In this document: positions 23,744 through 34,345 of the stretch, one piece after another
Position numbering within the stretch: the first letter of the stretch is position 1
How the letters are laid out: every line of letters begins with the position of its first letter
Assembly (NCBI RefSeq): GCF_963924675.1
Contig: NC_089232.1
Span: forward strand, 27,974,842-28,038,841
DNA from: Phocoena phocoena
Taxonomy: Eukaryota > Chordata > Mammalia > Artiodactyla > Phocoenidae
DNA: 64,000 bases
Reading direction: 5' to 3'
The notes under the pieces: generated by a model
The model's input: the letters and a program-made list of their open reading frames with translations, nothing else
Database searches by the model: none
What the model was told of the DNA's origin: nothing
Program-made: the position numbers and the translations under genes

Positions 23744-23935
23744 CCTCTAAACACTTCTTAATTCTTGTACTTATCTCTTGACAGTAACAAGCAATTCATG
23801 GCCTGGCACCAATCCACAGACCACACTAGGTAGCAATGTTGAAATAAAGTTGAATTAAATACTAACAGTAAGCAGTTTTTAAACACATTTTCTTTTTAAA
23901 TTTGGTATTAGTTAATAATTAAGAATATTCGTCCT

Positions 23936-24138
23936 GGGCTTCCCTGGTGGCGCAGTGGTTGAGAGTCTGCCTGCCGATACAGGGAACACGGGTTCGTGCC
24001 CTGGTCTGGGAGGATGCCACATGCCGCGGAGCGGCTGGGCCCGTGAGCCGTGGCCGCTGAGCCTGCGCAAATGGAGCGTGTGCAACGGGAGAGGCCACAA
24101 CAGTGAAAGGGGCCTGCGTACCACACACACACACACAA
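23936..24138 (+). repeat. CHR-2-like SINE with CA-repeat tail
   Basis: gggcttccctggtggcgcag head. The A tail has become cacacacacacacacac. A 15-bp duplication aagaatattcgtcct lies at 23921-23935 and 24139-24153. Confidence 0.93.
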
Positions 24139-24439
24139 AAGAATATTCGTCCTATCATGCTATTATTCTTTTATTTTCATTTTAAATTAATTTTATTAGG
24201 AATGAGCACTAAATTTGATCAAACTACATTATAGCATCTTTTTTTCCCCAATTACATCTGTTAAAATACAGCAATACATTTCTTCATATTGCAACAACTT
24301 CACATTTCTTACTTGGTAGTAGTAGATTAGACCTTAATCATATTTGCTAGCACAGTCTTTTACATTTTCACTCATAAGATTAATCAGTATTTTAGAATGC
24401 TTCTTTTGTTTTCTAACCTTGTTCTATATTTTTTTAATA

Positions 24440-24760
24440 TAAGGAAATTTGATTTTCCTTAAAAATATAAAAGATTTCATCAGTGAATCCATTAGATCCA
24501 GAAACCTTTTTGATAGCTGGTACTATTATAACATTCTTGATTTCTTCCTAGTTCTAATCCAACTCTATAAGCTTTGATAGGTTTGTATTAAGTCTATTTC
24601 ATTAAGGTGTTTTTCTTTTTCTTGACTGGATTTGCTAGGAATATATATATTTTGTCTTGAATTTAACAATTCTATTTTCTAACTTAATTATTTGTTTTTC
24701 TCTTTGCCATGTTTCTTCTACTTGCAGTTTTTCATTATTTATGTAAAATTTTTTGTTAAA
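24440..24760 (-). repeat. Ancient L1 ORF2 fragment (inverted)
   Basis: 'catcagtgaatccattagat', 'tttgatagctggtactatta' and 'catttctt'-like text are the inverted reverse-transcriptase region of an old L1. Highly decayed. Confidence 0.5.
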
Positions 24761-27094
24761 TAATGAATTCATTTGATTTACATTTATTTAAATAAAAAGA
24801 TGAGACATTATATTGATGGCAATCAACATGCTTAGATATATAATGTACTGATTTTCATTATTTTGTAGTCTATTACTCTCCTTCCTTAACCAACTCAATT
24901 TTTTTTAAGAGAATATATATTGTTTTCATTCCCAAATGACCCACCCATAAAAATATGTTGTACTACAATTTAGAAAGATTTCACAATTTCAACAAGACTT
25001 TTTTCTTTAAAGGATTATTTCCAGTATTTAAAATTCACCAACCAAATGCTCTTACAGTAAGTTAAAAAAAAAAAAAAGATACACAACTATCCACTACCTA
25101 ATATCAGTTATATAGATAGATATAGAGAAAAATATTGGAGTGAATATTCTAAAATATTAACACTACTCATCTATGGCTTATGGAATTATAGACCTTTCAC
25201 ATTCCAAAATATACCAATCCCATCTGTGTCAGATAAATCAGTCAAATCCTTAACATCGAACATTATTACTGGAAACATGCTTTTTACATTTTTAATACTT
25301 GAAAATAAAAGGAATACGAGAATGATTATTTTAATTTTTTTCTTTTGAGAGCACTCTATTCAATAGGGGATAGTGGGCCAAATGAACAGGTTTTAAAGCA
25401 AGGGAATTCCAGTCATCTTGTGACTCTCATTATAGCAAAATCTCGGGTCCCCAACTCATATCTTAGCCCCTTTGACCGGGGTTTGAGCCTCATCCCATAG
25501 TTTATTCCTCACTACTGATGAGAGACATATCCATGTGTTCTCCTGCCCATCCTTTGACCTCCACAGATCACTTACTTAACTCTAGCTCCTCAACTGCAAT
25601 AATTCTGTAACCTTCTGAAGACAACTAACCTGTCACATTTACACTTTTCATAATTCCTTTCTTACCTGTATTTCCCTCTTTACCACTCAGAGTTCATAAT
25701 CATCCTTATAATCACTACCTTGCAAACATCTCTTCTTTCTTACCCTTCTCCCCGACTATCCTATTTGCCTGGCAAAAGCTCAGTTCTGGTTGAACCTTCT
25801 GCTTGTCTTAATCCAAGCAGTAGCACACTGCTGAAGAAAGCACACACCTACACTGGTTTTCCTTTAGACTAATGACATTAAACCTCAAGGGCACTCAGCC
25901 TTGCCTGGAAATTCTACTCTATTTTCCGGGTAAGTTGATTGGCTAAAATGATTACTTTATACTTTCTCTCCTCAGAACTACTGAACCCTCCTTCCTCATT
26001 TTTCAACTGATGACCTCATTTCCTACTTTAGTAAGTGAAGAACAGGAGGTGGACCTTCCTTATCTTCCTAGCACAAGATCTACAACCCCATTACCTAACC
26101 CAGTTTTCATCTTGTGATTTAAAAAAAGTCTTACTATCTATCAAAGACCTTCCCATCTCATTCCATTTTTTTTCAATGATTTCTTTCCTATATGTGATTC
26201 TCCCATTTTCCTTCATGCATTTTCCCTTTCTACTGAATCATTCCTCTCTCCATGTAAACATGCTCTTATAATTTCCCCTCATAAAGTAAAATTTTAAAAA
26301 ATCTGTTGACCATTCTTTTCTTTCTGCTTATTTTGCTGCTATGATTCTGAGTGTTATACCTTTTTAACCAATATAAAAAGGGCCTCAAATCTCTAAATAT
26401 TTTTTGACAGATGTGAAGAGGGATGACAAATAAACAACAGAATAAATACAAACAAATTTTGAGGGAGAAGTAAAGGTTGGAGATACAAACTTGGGATTTT
26501 TAAGTACACAGGCATATTTAAAGCCCTAGATCTAGACAAGAACCAAAACATTCCAACATTTCAAACAGAAGTTAAAAACTCAAATGTGTTTTTACAGGGA
26601 GGTAAAAGAAATGAGGTACAAGGAGGTAAAAGAAATGAGTAAACCTGCCTGATATTAGAGAGTAACGGGACCTGTGGCCAACTATGCACTGCATGCACAC
26701 TTTAAAGTATTCTGTTTAAAAATTTTTAAAACACTGTGCCCCCCCAATTTTTTTTCTGCAAACCACATTTGAGCCATATGCAGGTCCACAGCTTGCAACC
26801 TCTGATTTTAAGGTTTAACAGGGGATGAGAAAGAATAGCCAGAGGAGTAGAAAGAAAACCAGGAGAAGCCGAGAAAGGAAATAATTTTAAGAAGTTAAGC
26901 ATTGGTTAAGAATATGAAATGCTATTTATTGCATCTAAGATGAGGACAGAAAAGTGCTTACTGTATTCAGCTACACAAATTTGTTGGTGACACTTGCTTT
27001 CACAGAAGTGAGGACAGAACACAAGAAGATCAAGTAGAAGAATAAGTAGATCCCAGCCAGTAGATAAGGCATATATATCAAAAAGGAAAAAGGA

Positions 27095-27852
27095 AAAAAA
27101 AATACAATGGATATGATTGTCTATACATTAAAAAGTCCTAAAGAATCTACAAAAGAACTATACTAGAACTAGTAAATGAGATTAGCAAGGTCATAGGATA
27201 CAAGGTCAATATTGAAAGTCAATTATATTCCTATATAATTGTGATGAACAGTAGGAATTGAAATTTTTTTAACATTTCAGTAAGTCTAATACAAACATGT
27301 ATTGAGTTTGGTACACTGAAGGCAACAAAACACTGATGAAGAAATTAGCAATCTAAATAAAACTGTAAGAACTGTTGTGTCTATGGATTAGAGAACTCAA
27401 TATTGTTAAGATGTCAATTCCCTTCAAATTGATTTACAGACTCAAGGCAATTTTAATCAAAATTCCAGCAGACTTTTTAAATAGAAATTGACAAACTGAT
27501 TCTAAAATGTATATGGAAATTCAAAGAATCTAGCATAAACAAAACCATTTTTAAAAAGAAAAACAAAGTGGGAGAACTCACACTATCTGATTTCAAGACA
27601 GTACAGTAATTAAGAGCACAGTATTAGCATGATGATAGAGATATAAATCAATGGAATAGAGAGTCCAGAAATAGACCCACACGAAGATGCCAAGGGAAAA
27701 GGGAGTATTTTCAGCAAATGGTGTTGGAATAACAATTAGATATGCATATGTAAGAAAATGAAGCTGGACCCCCTACTTCACACCATAATCAAAAACCAAC
27801 TCAAAACAGATTTAGATATAAATGTGAAACTTAAAACTATAAAACTTCAAAA
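27095..27852 (+). repeat. Ancient L1 ORF2 fragment
   Basis: 'aagtcctaaagaatctacaa', 'aggtcataggatacaaggtc', 'ggagaactcacactatctga', 'gagaccccctacttcacacc'-type text in ORF2 C-terminal order. Interrupted by MER20 at 27853. Confidence 0.75.
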
Positions 27853-28086
27853 ACTCGTTCTCACCTGGGCAAGATTTTGACACCCTCCTCTCCCCTCAAC
27901 CATGATACATTGGGCAATGTCTGGAGACATTTTGACGTTTACAAACATGGGGCAGTATTACTGATATCTAGTGGGAAGAGGCCAAGGATGTTTAGCAAAA
28001 CATCTTACAATACACAGGACAGTCCTGTAAAATGAAGAATTATCTAGCCCAAATATCAAAAGCACCAAGGCTGAGAAACCCTGTTC
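27853..28086 (+). repeat. MER20-like hAT element inside an L1
   Basis: 'gggcaatgtctggagacatt', 'ctagtgggaagaggccaagg', 'acaatacacaggacagtcct' and terminal 'ggctgagaaaccctg'. L1 sequence resumes at ttctagaaaaaaatatagga, so it split an older L1. Confidence 0.75.
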
Positions 28087-28475
28087 TAGAAAAAAATATA
28101 GGAGAAAATTTTTGTGATCTAGGATTAGGTCAAAATTTACCAGGTTAGACATAAGAAGTAAAAACCATAAAAAAAAAAAAATCAATAAACCAACTTCAAC
28201 TTCATCAAAATTAAAACTTCTACTCTTCAAAAAACAAATAGGACAATTCAAAGGAAAAACCACAGACTGGGAGAAAATATTTGCAAAACATATAAAGGAC
28301 TTACATCTAGAATATATAAAGAACTCCCAAAACTCAACAAATGGAACAAATCACCCATAAAAAATGGGGAAGAGATTTAAACCAACCCCTTCATTAAGAA
28401 GAAACATGGATGGCAAATAAGCACGCAAAAAGATGCACATTATCATTAGGAAAATGCATATTAAAACCACAATGA
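28087..28475 (+). repeat. Ancient L1 ORF2 fragment (continued)
   Basis: Continues the L1 at 27095: 'tataggagaaaatttttgtg', 'cacagactgggagaaaatat', 'aactcccaaaactcaacaaa'. It is cut again by a SINE at 28476. Confidence 0.75.
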
Positions 28476-28765
28476 GGGCTTCCCTGGTGGCACAGTGGTT
28501 GAGAGTCTGCCTGCCAATGCAGGGGACACAGGTTTGAGCCCTGGTCTGGGAGGATCCCATATGCCGCGGAGCGGCTAGCCCCGTGAGCCACAATTACTGA
28601 GCCTGTGCGTCTGGAGCCTGTGCTCCGCAACGGGAGAGGCCACAATAGTGAGAGGCCCACGCACCGCGGTGAGGAGTGGCCCCCACTTGCCACAACCAGA
28701 GAAAGCCCTCACACAGAAACAAAGAGCCATATACAGCCATGAACAAATAAATAAAATTTAAAACA
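28476..28765 (+). repeat. CHR-type SINE, CHR-2 head with long-form tail
   Basis: The head and middle are CHR-2-like (gagcggctagccccgtgagc), but the 3' part is the long-form 'gtggcccccacttgccacaa...caaataaataaaattt'. Flanking copies aaaaccacaatgaga (about 28462-28476) and acacacaatgaga indicate a single insertion of a hybrid element. Confidence 0.85.
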
Positions 28766-29157
28766 AAAACACACACAATGAGACACCACAACATACCTAG
28801 AATGACTAAAAATTTTAAAACAAAAACAAAAAAACCTGACAATACCAAGAGCTGGCAAGGATGCAAAGCAACTAGAACTCCTATACATCGTGGGGAATGC
28901 AAAATGGTACAGGCACTTCGGAAAACAGTTTGGCACTTTCTTATAATGTTAAATGTACAGTTACCACATCAGCCAGCAATCCCATTCCTAGGTATTTACC
29001 CAAGAGAAATGAAACCAGCTGTCTACCTAAAAACCTGTACATAAGTGGAATACTACTCAGAAATAAATTTTAAAGAGCTACTGATTTATGCAACAACATG
29101 GATGAACCTCAAAAGCATGTGCCAAGTGAAAGAAGCCAGATTCAAAAATCTACACAT
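28766..29157 (+). repeat. Ancient L1 ORF2 3' fragment
   Basis: 'caatgagacaccacaacata', 'agctggcaaggatgcaaagc', 'atcccattcctaggtattta', then 'tggatgaacctcaaaagcat'. The element continues after the next SINE at 29501. Confidence 0.75.
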
Positions 29158-29500
29158 GGGACTTCCCTGGTGGTGCAGTGGTTAAGAATCCGCCTGCCAC
29201 TGCAGTGGGCACGGGTTTGAGCCCTGGTCCGGGAAGATCCAACATGTCACAGAGCAACAAAGCCCATGTGCCACAACTACCGAGCCTGCGCTCTAGAGCC
29301 CGTGAGCCACAACTACTGAGCCCGCGTGCCACAACTACTGAAGCCCGCACGCCTAGAGCCCGGGCTCTGCAAAGAGAAGCCACTGTAAAGAGAAGCCTGC
29401 GCACTGCATAGAAGAGTAGCCCCCACTTGCCACAACCAGAGAAAGCCCGCGTGCAGCAACAAAGACCCAATGCAGCCAAAAATAAATTAATTATTTTTTT
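29157..29500 (+). repeat. CHR-type SINE, long form
   Basis: gggacttccctggtggtgca head, long-form middle, and tail 'cagccaaaaataaattaatt'. Duplication aaaaatctacaca at 29144-29156 and 29501-29513. Confidence 0.93.
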
Positions 29501-29740
29501 AAAAATCTACACACTACAATTCTGAAAGGCAAAACTATAGACAGAAATGAGATTAGCGGTTGCCAGGGACTAAGCATGGGGGAGATGACTGACTACAAAG
29601 GGGTACAAGGAAACTTTTTGGGGGTGATGGCAATCAAATGTGTAGTAGTTATATAACTATGTATTTGTCAAAGCTCATCAAACTGCACACCTAAAAGAGT
29701 TAATTTTGCTGTATTTAAATTATACCTCAATAAACCTGAC
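29501..29740 (+). repeat. Ancient L1 3' UTR
   Basis: 'ggttgccagggactaagcat', 'caaagctcatcaaactgcac', 'aaattatacctcaataaacc': an old L1 3' terminus closing the element that began at 27095. Confidence 0.75.
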
Positions 29741-30339
29741 GTTTTAAAACATGAGGATAAGGTATCAGAAAATAGAGGCCAAAAACTCTTGAAAATTTCA
29801 CTTAACAGGGAGCAGAAACATTAAATGGGACAGTAGCTGGAGAGAAGAAAGGATGAGGCAATTGTACTCAAGTTGCTGGAGCTGATAAGGTCTAGACTGT
29901 GACCCTGGGGTAAGCAGGGATAGGAGAAGGTTGGGAGGAGTGAAGGAAAAAAATCTCTGCACATTAGATCAAAGATCCAAGAGTTTCAGACCCTGGATGG
30001 GTAATGTAAGCTGAAGTGAAAGAAACTAAAAGACGACAGTGTAGCAAGGGCTATAGTTTTCAATGAATAAAAAAAAGTTAATTTGGATGACAGAGACAAG
30101 GATGAATGAGCAGAATAACCAGGAGAAAAGAGGGGAGAGAATTAGGAAGTGGTATAATCCTCCAGTTCTTCTGATGAACACAGGCATAAAGGCAGAAATG
30201 AAGAGCTACAGGATCTATCCACGGTTTATATTTTATAAAACAAGGACCAAAAAAAGGCAAGATGTCCATTTTTGGACTGTGCTCTACCATAAACATGCCC
30301 TCAGAGAATATTAAACTATTTAGGAATATACCTCTGTAT

Positions 30340-30774
30340 TCGTTTCCTAAAGCTGCCATAATGAACTTACACAAAGTGGAGGGCTTAAAACAACAGAAAT
30401 TTATTCTCTCACAGTTCTGGAGGCTACAAGTCTGAAATCAAGGTGTTGGCAGGCCATCCAAAGCCTCTAGGGGAGGATTCTTCTTACCTCTTCCTCTTTC
30501 TCGAAGCCCCGGGCATTTCTTGGCTTATAGCAGCATAACTCCATCTCTGCCTCTGTCTTCATAGAGCAGACCTCTTCCTGTGTGTCTCTCTCTTACGAGG
30601 ACACCAGTCATATCGGATTAAGGGCCCACCCTAAATCCAGTATGATCTCTTCTTAATTTAAATAGTTCTATCTTCCATCACTATATTTCCAAATAAGGTC
30701 ACATTCTGAGGTACTGCAGATTGGGACTTCAACACATCATTTTGGGGCACACAATTCAACCCATAACAATCCCC
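30340..30774 (-). repeat. MaLR-type (MLT1-like) solitary LTR
   Basis: Read on the minus strand it starts tgttatgggttgaattgtgt and contains 'aaggacaccagtcatat' and 'acagaaatttattctctcac' in reverse complement, ending near 'gaatacagag'. Consistent with an ancient ERVL-MaLR LTR of about 430 bp with no internal region. Confidence 0.7.
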
Positions 30775-31068
30775 CTTCCATTTAATGATCACAGAGTACC
30801 ATGCTTTTTCTGGTCAGGGTTTCTCTTAACCCTTTTCACTTGGCGACAGTAAATCTCCTTCCTCCATACCTTGCATTTAATGGATAATAAATGCAATTTA
30901 GGGGAAATTGAAGGTACTAGAAGAAATCTGATACCCAAGTTATTAGATAATCAACCTTAAATAATCATTATGAGTAATGATGCATTTTTTTCTCCAACAA
31001 ACATATATGAGGCTTTTTCCTATCTGCTCACAATTTTTTCCATTTCTTCTAAGTTTATTACTATGCTC

Positions 31069-31255
31069 TAGATCAGTGGTTCCCAAAGTATGGTCCAAAG
31101 ATCCCTGGGGGTCACTGACACCCTTTCAGGGAAGTTAAGTGGGCCTCCCTTTTCTAACTACATATCTATGTAAGGTCAGATTTTCTTCACATAATTCAAC
31201 CAAAACAATATATCCCAATGGACTAAATGCAGAAGCAGATCTGGGAATTCAGTTA
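31069..31255 (+). repeat. hAT (Charlie-like) fossil, 5' half
   Basis: 'cagtggttcccaaagtatgg', 'cctgggggtcactgacaccc', 'atgcagaagcagatctggga'. Homologous to 19588-20085. Split by an LTR; the rest is at 31779-32070. Confidence 0.7.
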
Positions 31256-31778
31256 TGATGGTTAACTTTATGTGTCAACTTGGCTGTCCAAGTATTTGGT
31301 TAAACATCTGGGTGTGTCTGTGAGGGTGTGTCTGGATGAGATTAACATCTGATCCACAGACTTAGTAAAGGAGACTGCCCTTCTTAAGGTGGGCAGGCCT
31401 CATCCAACCCATTAAAGGCCTGAATAGAACAAAAGGCTGAGCAAAAGATAATTCGCTCTCTCTGCCTGATGGTCTTCAAGCTGGGACATCAGTCTTCTGC
31501 TTTGGACTTGGACTATCAGCTCACCTGGTCCTCGGACCTCTAGACTTAGGCTAGAACATACACCATCGGTCAGCTCCTGGTTCTCAGGCCTTCAGATTCA
31601 GACTGGAACTATACTATCAGCTCTCCTGGATCCCCAGGACAGATATTGGGAACTCTCAGCCTCCATAATCACATGAACCAATTCCTTATTTTACATATAT
31701 ATATATTTGTATATACCTATTTACGTACGTATATGTTTCCTATTGGTTCTATTTTTCTGGAGAACCCTGCCTAATACA
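31256..31778 (+). repeat. Ancient ERVL-type solitary LTR inside a hAT element
   Basis: Starts tgatggttaactttatgtgt, contains 'gtgtgtctgtgagggtgtgt', 'ggcctgaatagaacaaaagg', 'cagcctccataatcacatga', and ends 'ggagaaccctgcctaataca'. It has TG...CA ends. The family (MLT2-like) is my best guess. Confidence 0.55.
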
Positions 31779-32070
31779 CCAACTGTCTTCTAGTAAGCCT
31801 GACATTAAAGAGATATGCAAAACTGTAAAACAATGCCACCCTTTCAACTAATTTTTTTTGTTTTGGAAAATACCCATTTTTCATTTAAAAATATATTTGT
31901 ATGTTAATATGTAATGGGTTTGTTATTTCTAAATAAATATTTTTTAAATGTTTTAATTTTTTTGTAAGCTAAATATTGATACAGATAACCCTTATAAACA
32001 AAAGCTCTTTAAAATACTTTTGAAGAATGTGAAGGAGTCCTGAGACCAAAAAAAAAAAGTAAACGCTGTT
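31779..32070 (+). repeat. hAT (Charlie-like) fossil, 3' half
   Basis: 'actgtcttctagtaagcctg', 'gcaaaactgtaaaacaatgc', 'gtaatgggtttgttatttct', ending 'gagtcctgagaccaaaaa'. It resumes exactly where 31255 stops. Confidence 0.7.
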
Positions 32071-32208
32071 CTACATAATTAAGGCTGCCAAAGATCTATT
32101 AGAAAAATGGAATATTAAAGTAATTCACCTCTTTCCATTCTTCATAGCTAAATCAGAATTTCTCATGCTGCTTACCAAAAGATAGTTTGCCAGTTATGCA
32201 AGACATAC

Positions 32209-32334
32209 CTGATCATCCCCAGAACACCACTGAGCTGTTTTTTCCAAAGAGACCATATTAGTATCAGAAATCTGTGTTCCACTATTGTTTTGATATAATG
32301 GCTGTTGCCATACATGACAGGTCAATGGAACAAC
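32209..32334 (-). CDS. ALMS1: ALMS1 exon 2
   Basis: Exactly 42 codons, phase 0 at both ends, starting VVPLTCHVWQQ and ending SGDDQ. It is preceded by gatcttcag and followed by gtatgt, both good splice signals. The peptide matches the second segment of human ALMS1 as I remember it, including the QISDTN motif. It continues the disordered N-terminal region; no fold is visible. It is separated from exon 1 by a 22.6-kb intron made mostly of L1 and SINE sequence. Confidence 0.93.
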
Positions 32335-32394
32335 CTGAAGATCAAAAGATTTAAATAGAATAATAACACAATCCTTATGACTAAACAATAATAA

Positions 32395-32545
32395 AGTCTA
32401 ACATTTAGATTATGTTTCTCTGTTTATAAAGCACTTTCACAAATATAGTAACATTTGGGCTTCACAACCACTGTCCAAATTATCTTCACTTAAAAATAAG
32501 GAAACAGGGATTTAAGGTAACCCAGTAAGGACTCAACATATTCCA
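32395..32545 (+). repeat. MIR-like fragment
   Basis: 'ataaagcactttcacaaata', 'cttcacaaccactgtccaaa', 'aaaataaggaaacaggg' resemble the MIR core, strongly diverged. Confidence 0.4.
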
Positions 32546-34148
32546 ACAAACCATAGCAGTTCTTTAACCTCCTATGTTTAGCAGTAAAAGAAGCAAGCAG
32601 AAACAAGCAAGTTATCTATTTTACAATCTTACTATTTGAGACACCTAAGAAATTAACTCTAATAATAGGAACTAAAATCATCTTATAGCATGGAAAGTGG
32701 GGACAAAGTTAGGCTCATTTTGTGAAATCAGGAGTTGAAGCAGGGCTCTCCCATCTGTGAAAGAAGGCAATAAAAGCTGTGACTACTGCCCAAGGCTGAA
32801 GCAATGCACATGGAAAAGATCAGAGGTTATCAAACAAAAGTGACCTCAGTCAACTCACCTGCTGGTTCAGGTACTGGTTATTGAGATTTTCCCCAATATT
32901 CTTGGAGAGAAAGAACCCAAAGCTTCCAATATAAACCTTCCTTATAAAGAAGGAACAACAAGGGGCAAGGCAGAGACAACCAAAAACAACACCAGGTAGA
33001 GAAGGATGTACCAAAAGAGAAAACAAAGTAACACTCCTGCTAAAAATGAGATTACAAACTATACTTTCAAAAGACTTTAAAATGAGAATATCTCAGACCC
33101 TTAAAGAGACTTTTAAAAAAGACACAATGTCCATAAAAAAAGAAGAGGTTATTAAAAGTAAAACAGGCAGTTATGAGTCAAGAAAAGATGAATGCTAACA
33201 CAACCAAAAATGTGAAAGAGCCTCTGAAGGAAACCCAAGGTCATAAGATTTTTTCCCCCCAGAATTAAAAGTTACTACACTAACAAAACATTTTTACAGA
33301 GCGCTTACAACAATGTGCTTTTGACCATAGAAAGGCAAGCTTAACTTAAAATCTATTCAACTAAAGAGATTTCTATGGTATCAACTCTTCCAAGAGGTTT
33401 TTCTCAAAAGGTAGAACACCATGGGGCACACCCACCTTGCTTCAATGGCATTTTTTAAGGGATAAAGAATAGAAAGCAAAGAAAGGCATTTTGCAAATTC
33501 ATTTTGGCAATTTGAAATCCCTAAATAAATAACAATACAGCCAATGTTTTGGCACAGTTAGTCTTCTTTGAGCCCTCGAGGAAAGAATGCCAAAATGAAT
33601 GTTCAAAATGGTTATTCACTGCAACTAAATAATACTGGGTGTAGAGCACAGGGTGTTGCCTTTGAAAATTGCTGATTCACATTAGCTTACAATAAAAGAG
33701 TTTGATTCATTAGGATATTTGTAGAACACTAATGATACAATATTAAGAAACCAGCACTTTGACAACTAACCCCAACGTGTGAGAAAAAAGAACACTCTCT
33801 CAATTTTATCAGCTAAAAAAAAACCCCAAAAGTTAAAATTAAATATTAAAAGTTCTTATTAAAAAATACATTTTCCCGAACTTACTTTTATTACCTACTT
33901 GATGGTTTATAGACTTCATTAAGGAAATTAATTTCTAATAATTCCCATATGTTTGATCAGTTTTCCCAGTTGCCTCTGGATAGTGGTATAACCCAAATAC
34001 TTGAAAGAGAATTCTTGAGAATAATGCTTCAAAACTAAGCAGGTGTCATCAGCAACTCTCTGATCTGAGATTAAATGTCTTTTGGTATAAATAAACAGTT
34101 TCAGAGTCTTTCCCTGAGTCAGTTTTTAATATTAAAAGTGAGCAGTCT

Positions 34149-34341
34149 GGGTCTTCCCTGGTGGCCCAGTGGCTAAGACTCTGCACTCCCAATGCAGGGG
34201 GCCCGGGTTTGATCCCTGGTCAGGGATATAGATACTGCATGCATGTCACAACTAAAGATCCCACGTGCCACAACGAAAATCCTGTGTGCCACAACTAAGA
34301 CACAGTGCAGCCAAAATAAATAAATAAATATTTTAAAAAAG
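34149..34341 (+). repeat. CHR-type SINE, short form with extra tail units
   Basis: gtcttccctggtggcccagt head, three 'gccacaact' units and the tail 'gccaaaataaataaataaat'. Target duplication not clear. Confidence 0.88.
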
Positions 34342-34345
34342 AAAT

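Larger units (their letters stand above)
22780..32208 (-). other. ALMS1 intron 2
   Basis: 9.4 kb. Besides the listed repeats, 22780-23520, 24154-24439, 24761-27090 and 29741-30339 hold nothing I can name with confidence. 26598-26639 has a 24-bp-period direct duplication (ggaggtaaaagaaatgag twice). 26820-27060 resembles the ancient repeat-like text at 63500-64000. Confidence 0.8.

Noticed and set aside
24121..24137. CA microsatellite
   Set aside because: Only about 8 units and located in the SINE tail; described with that SINE.
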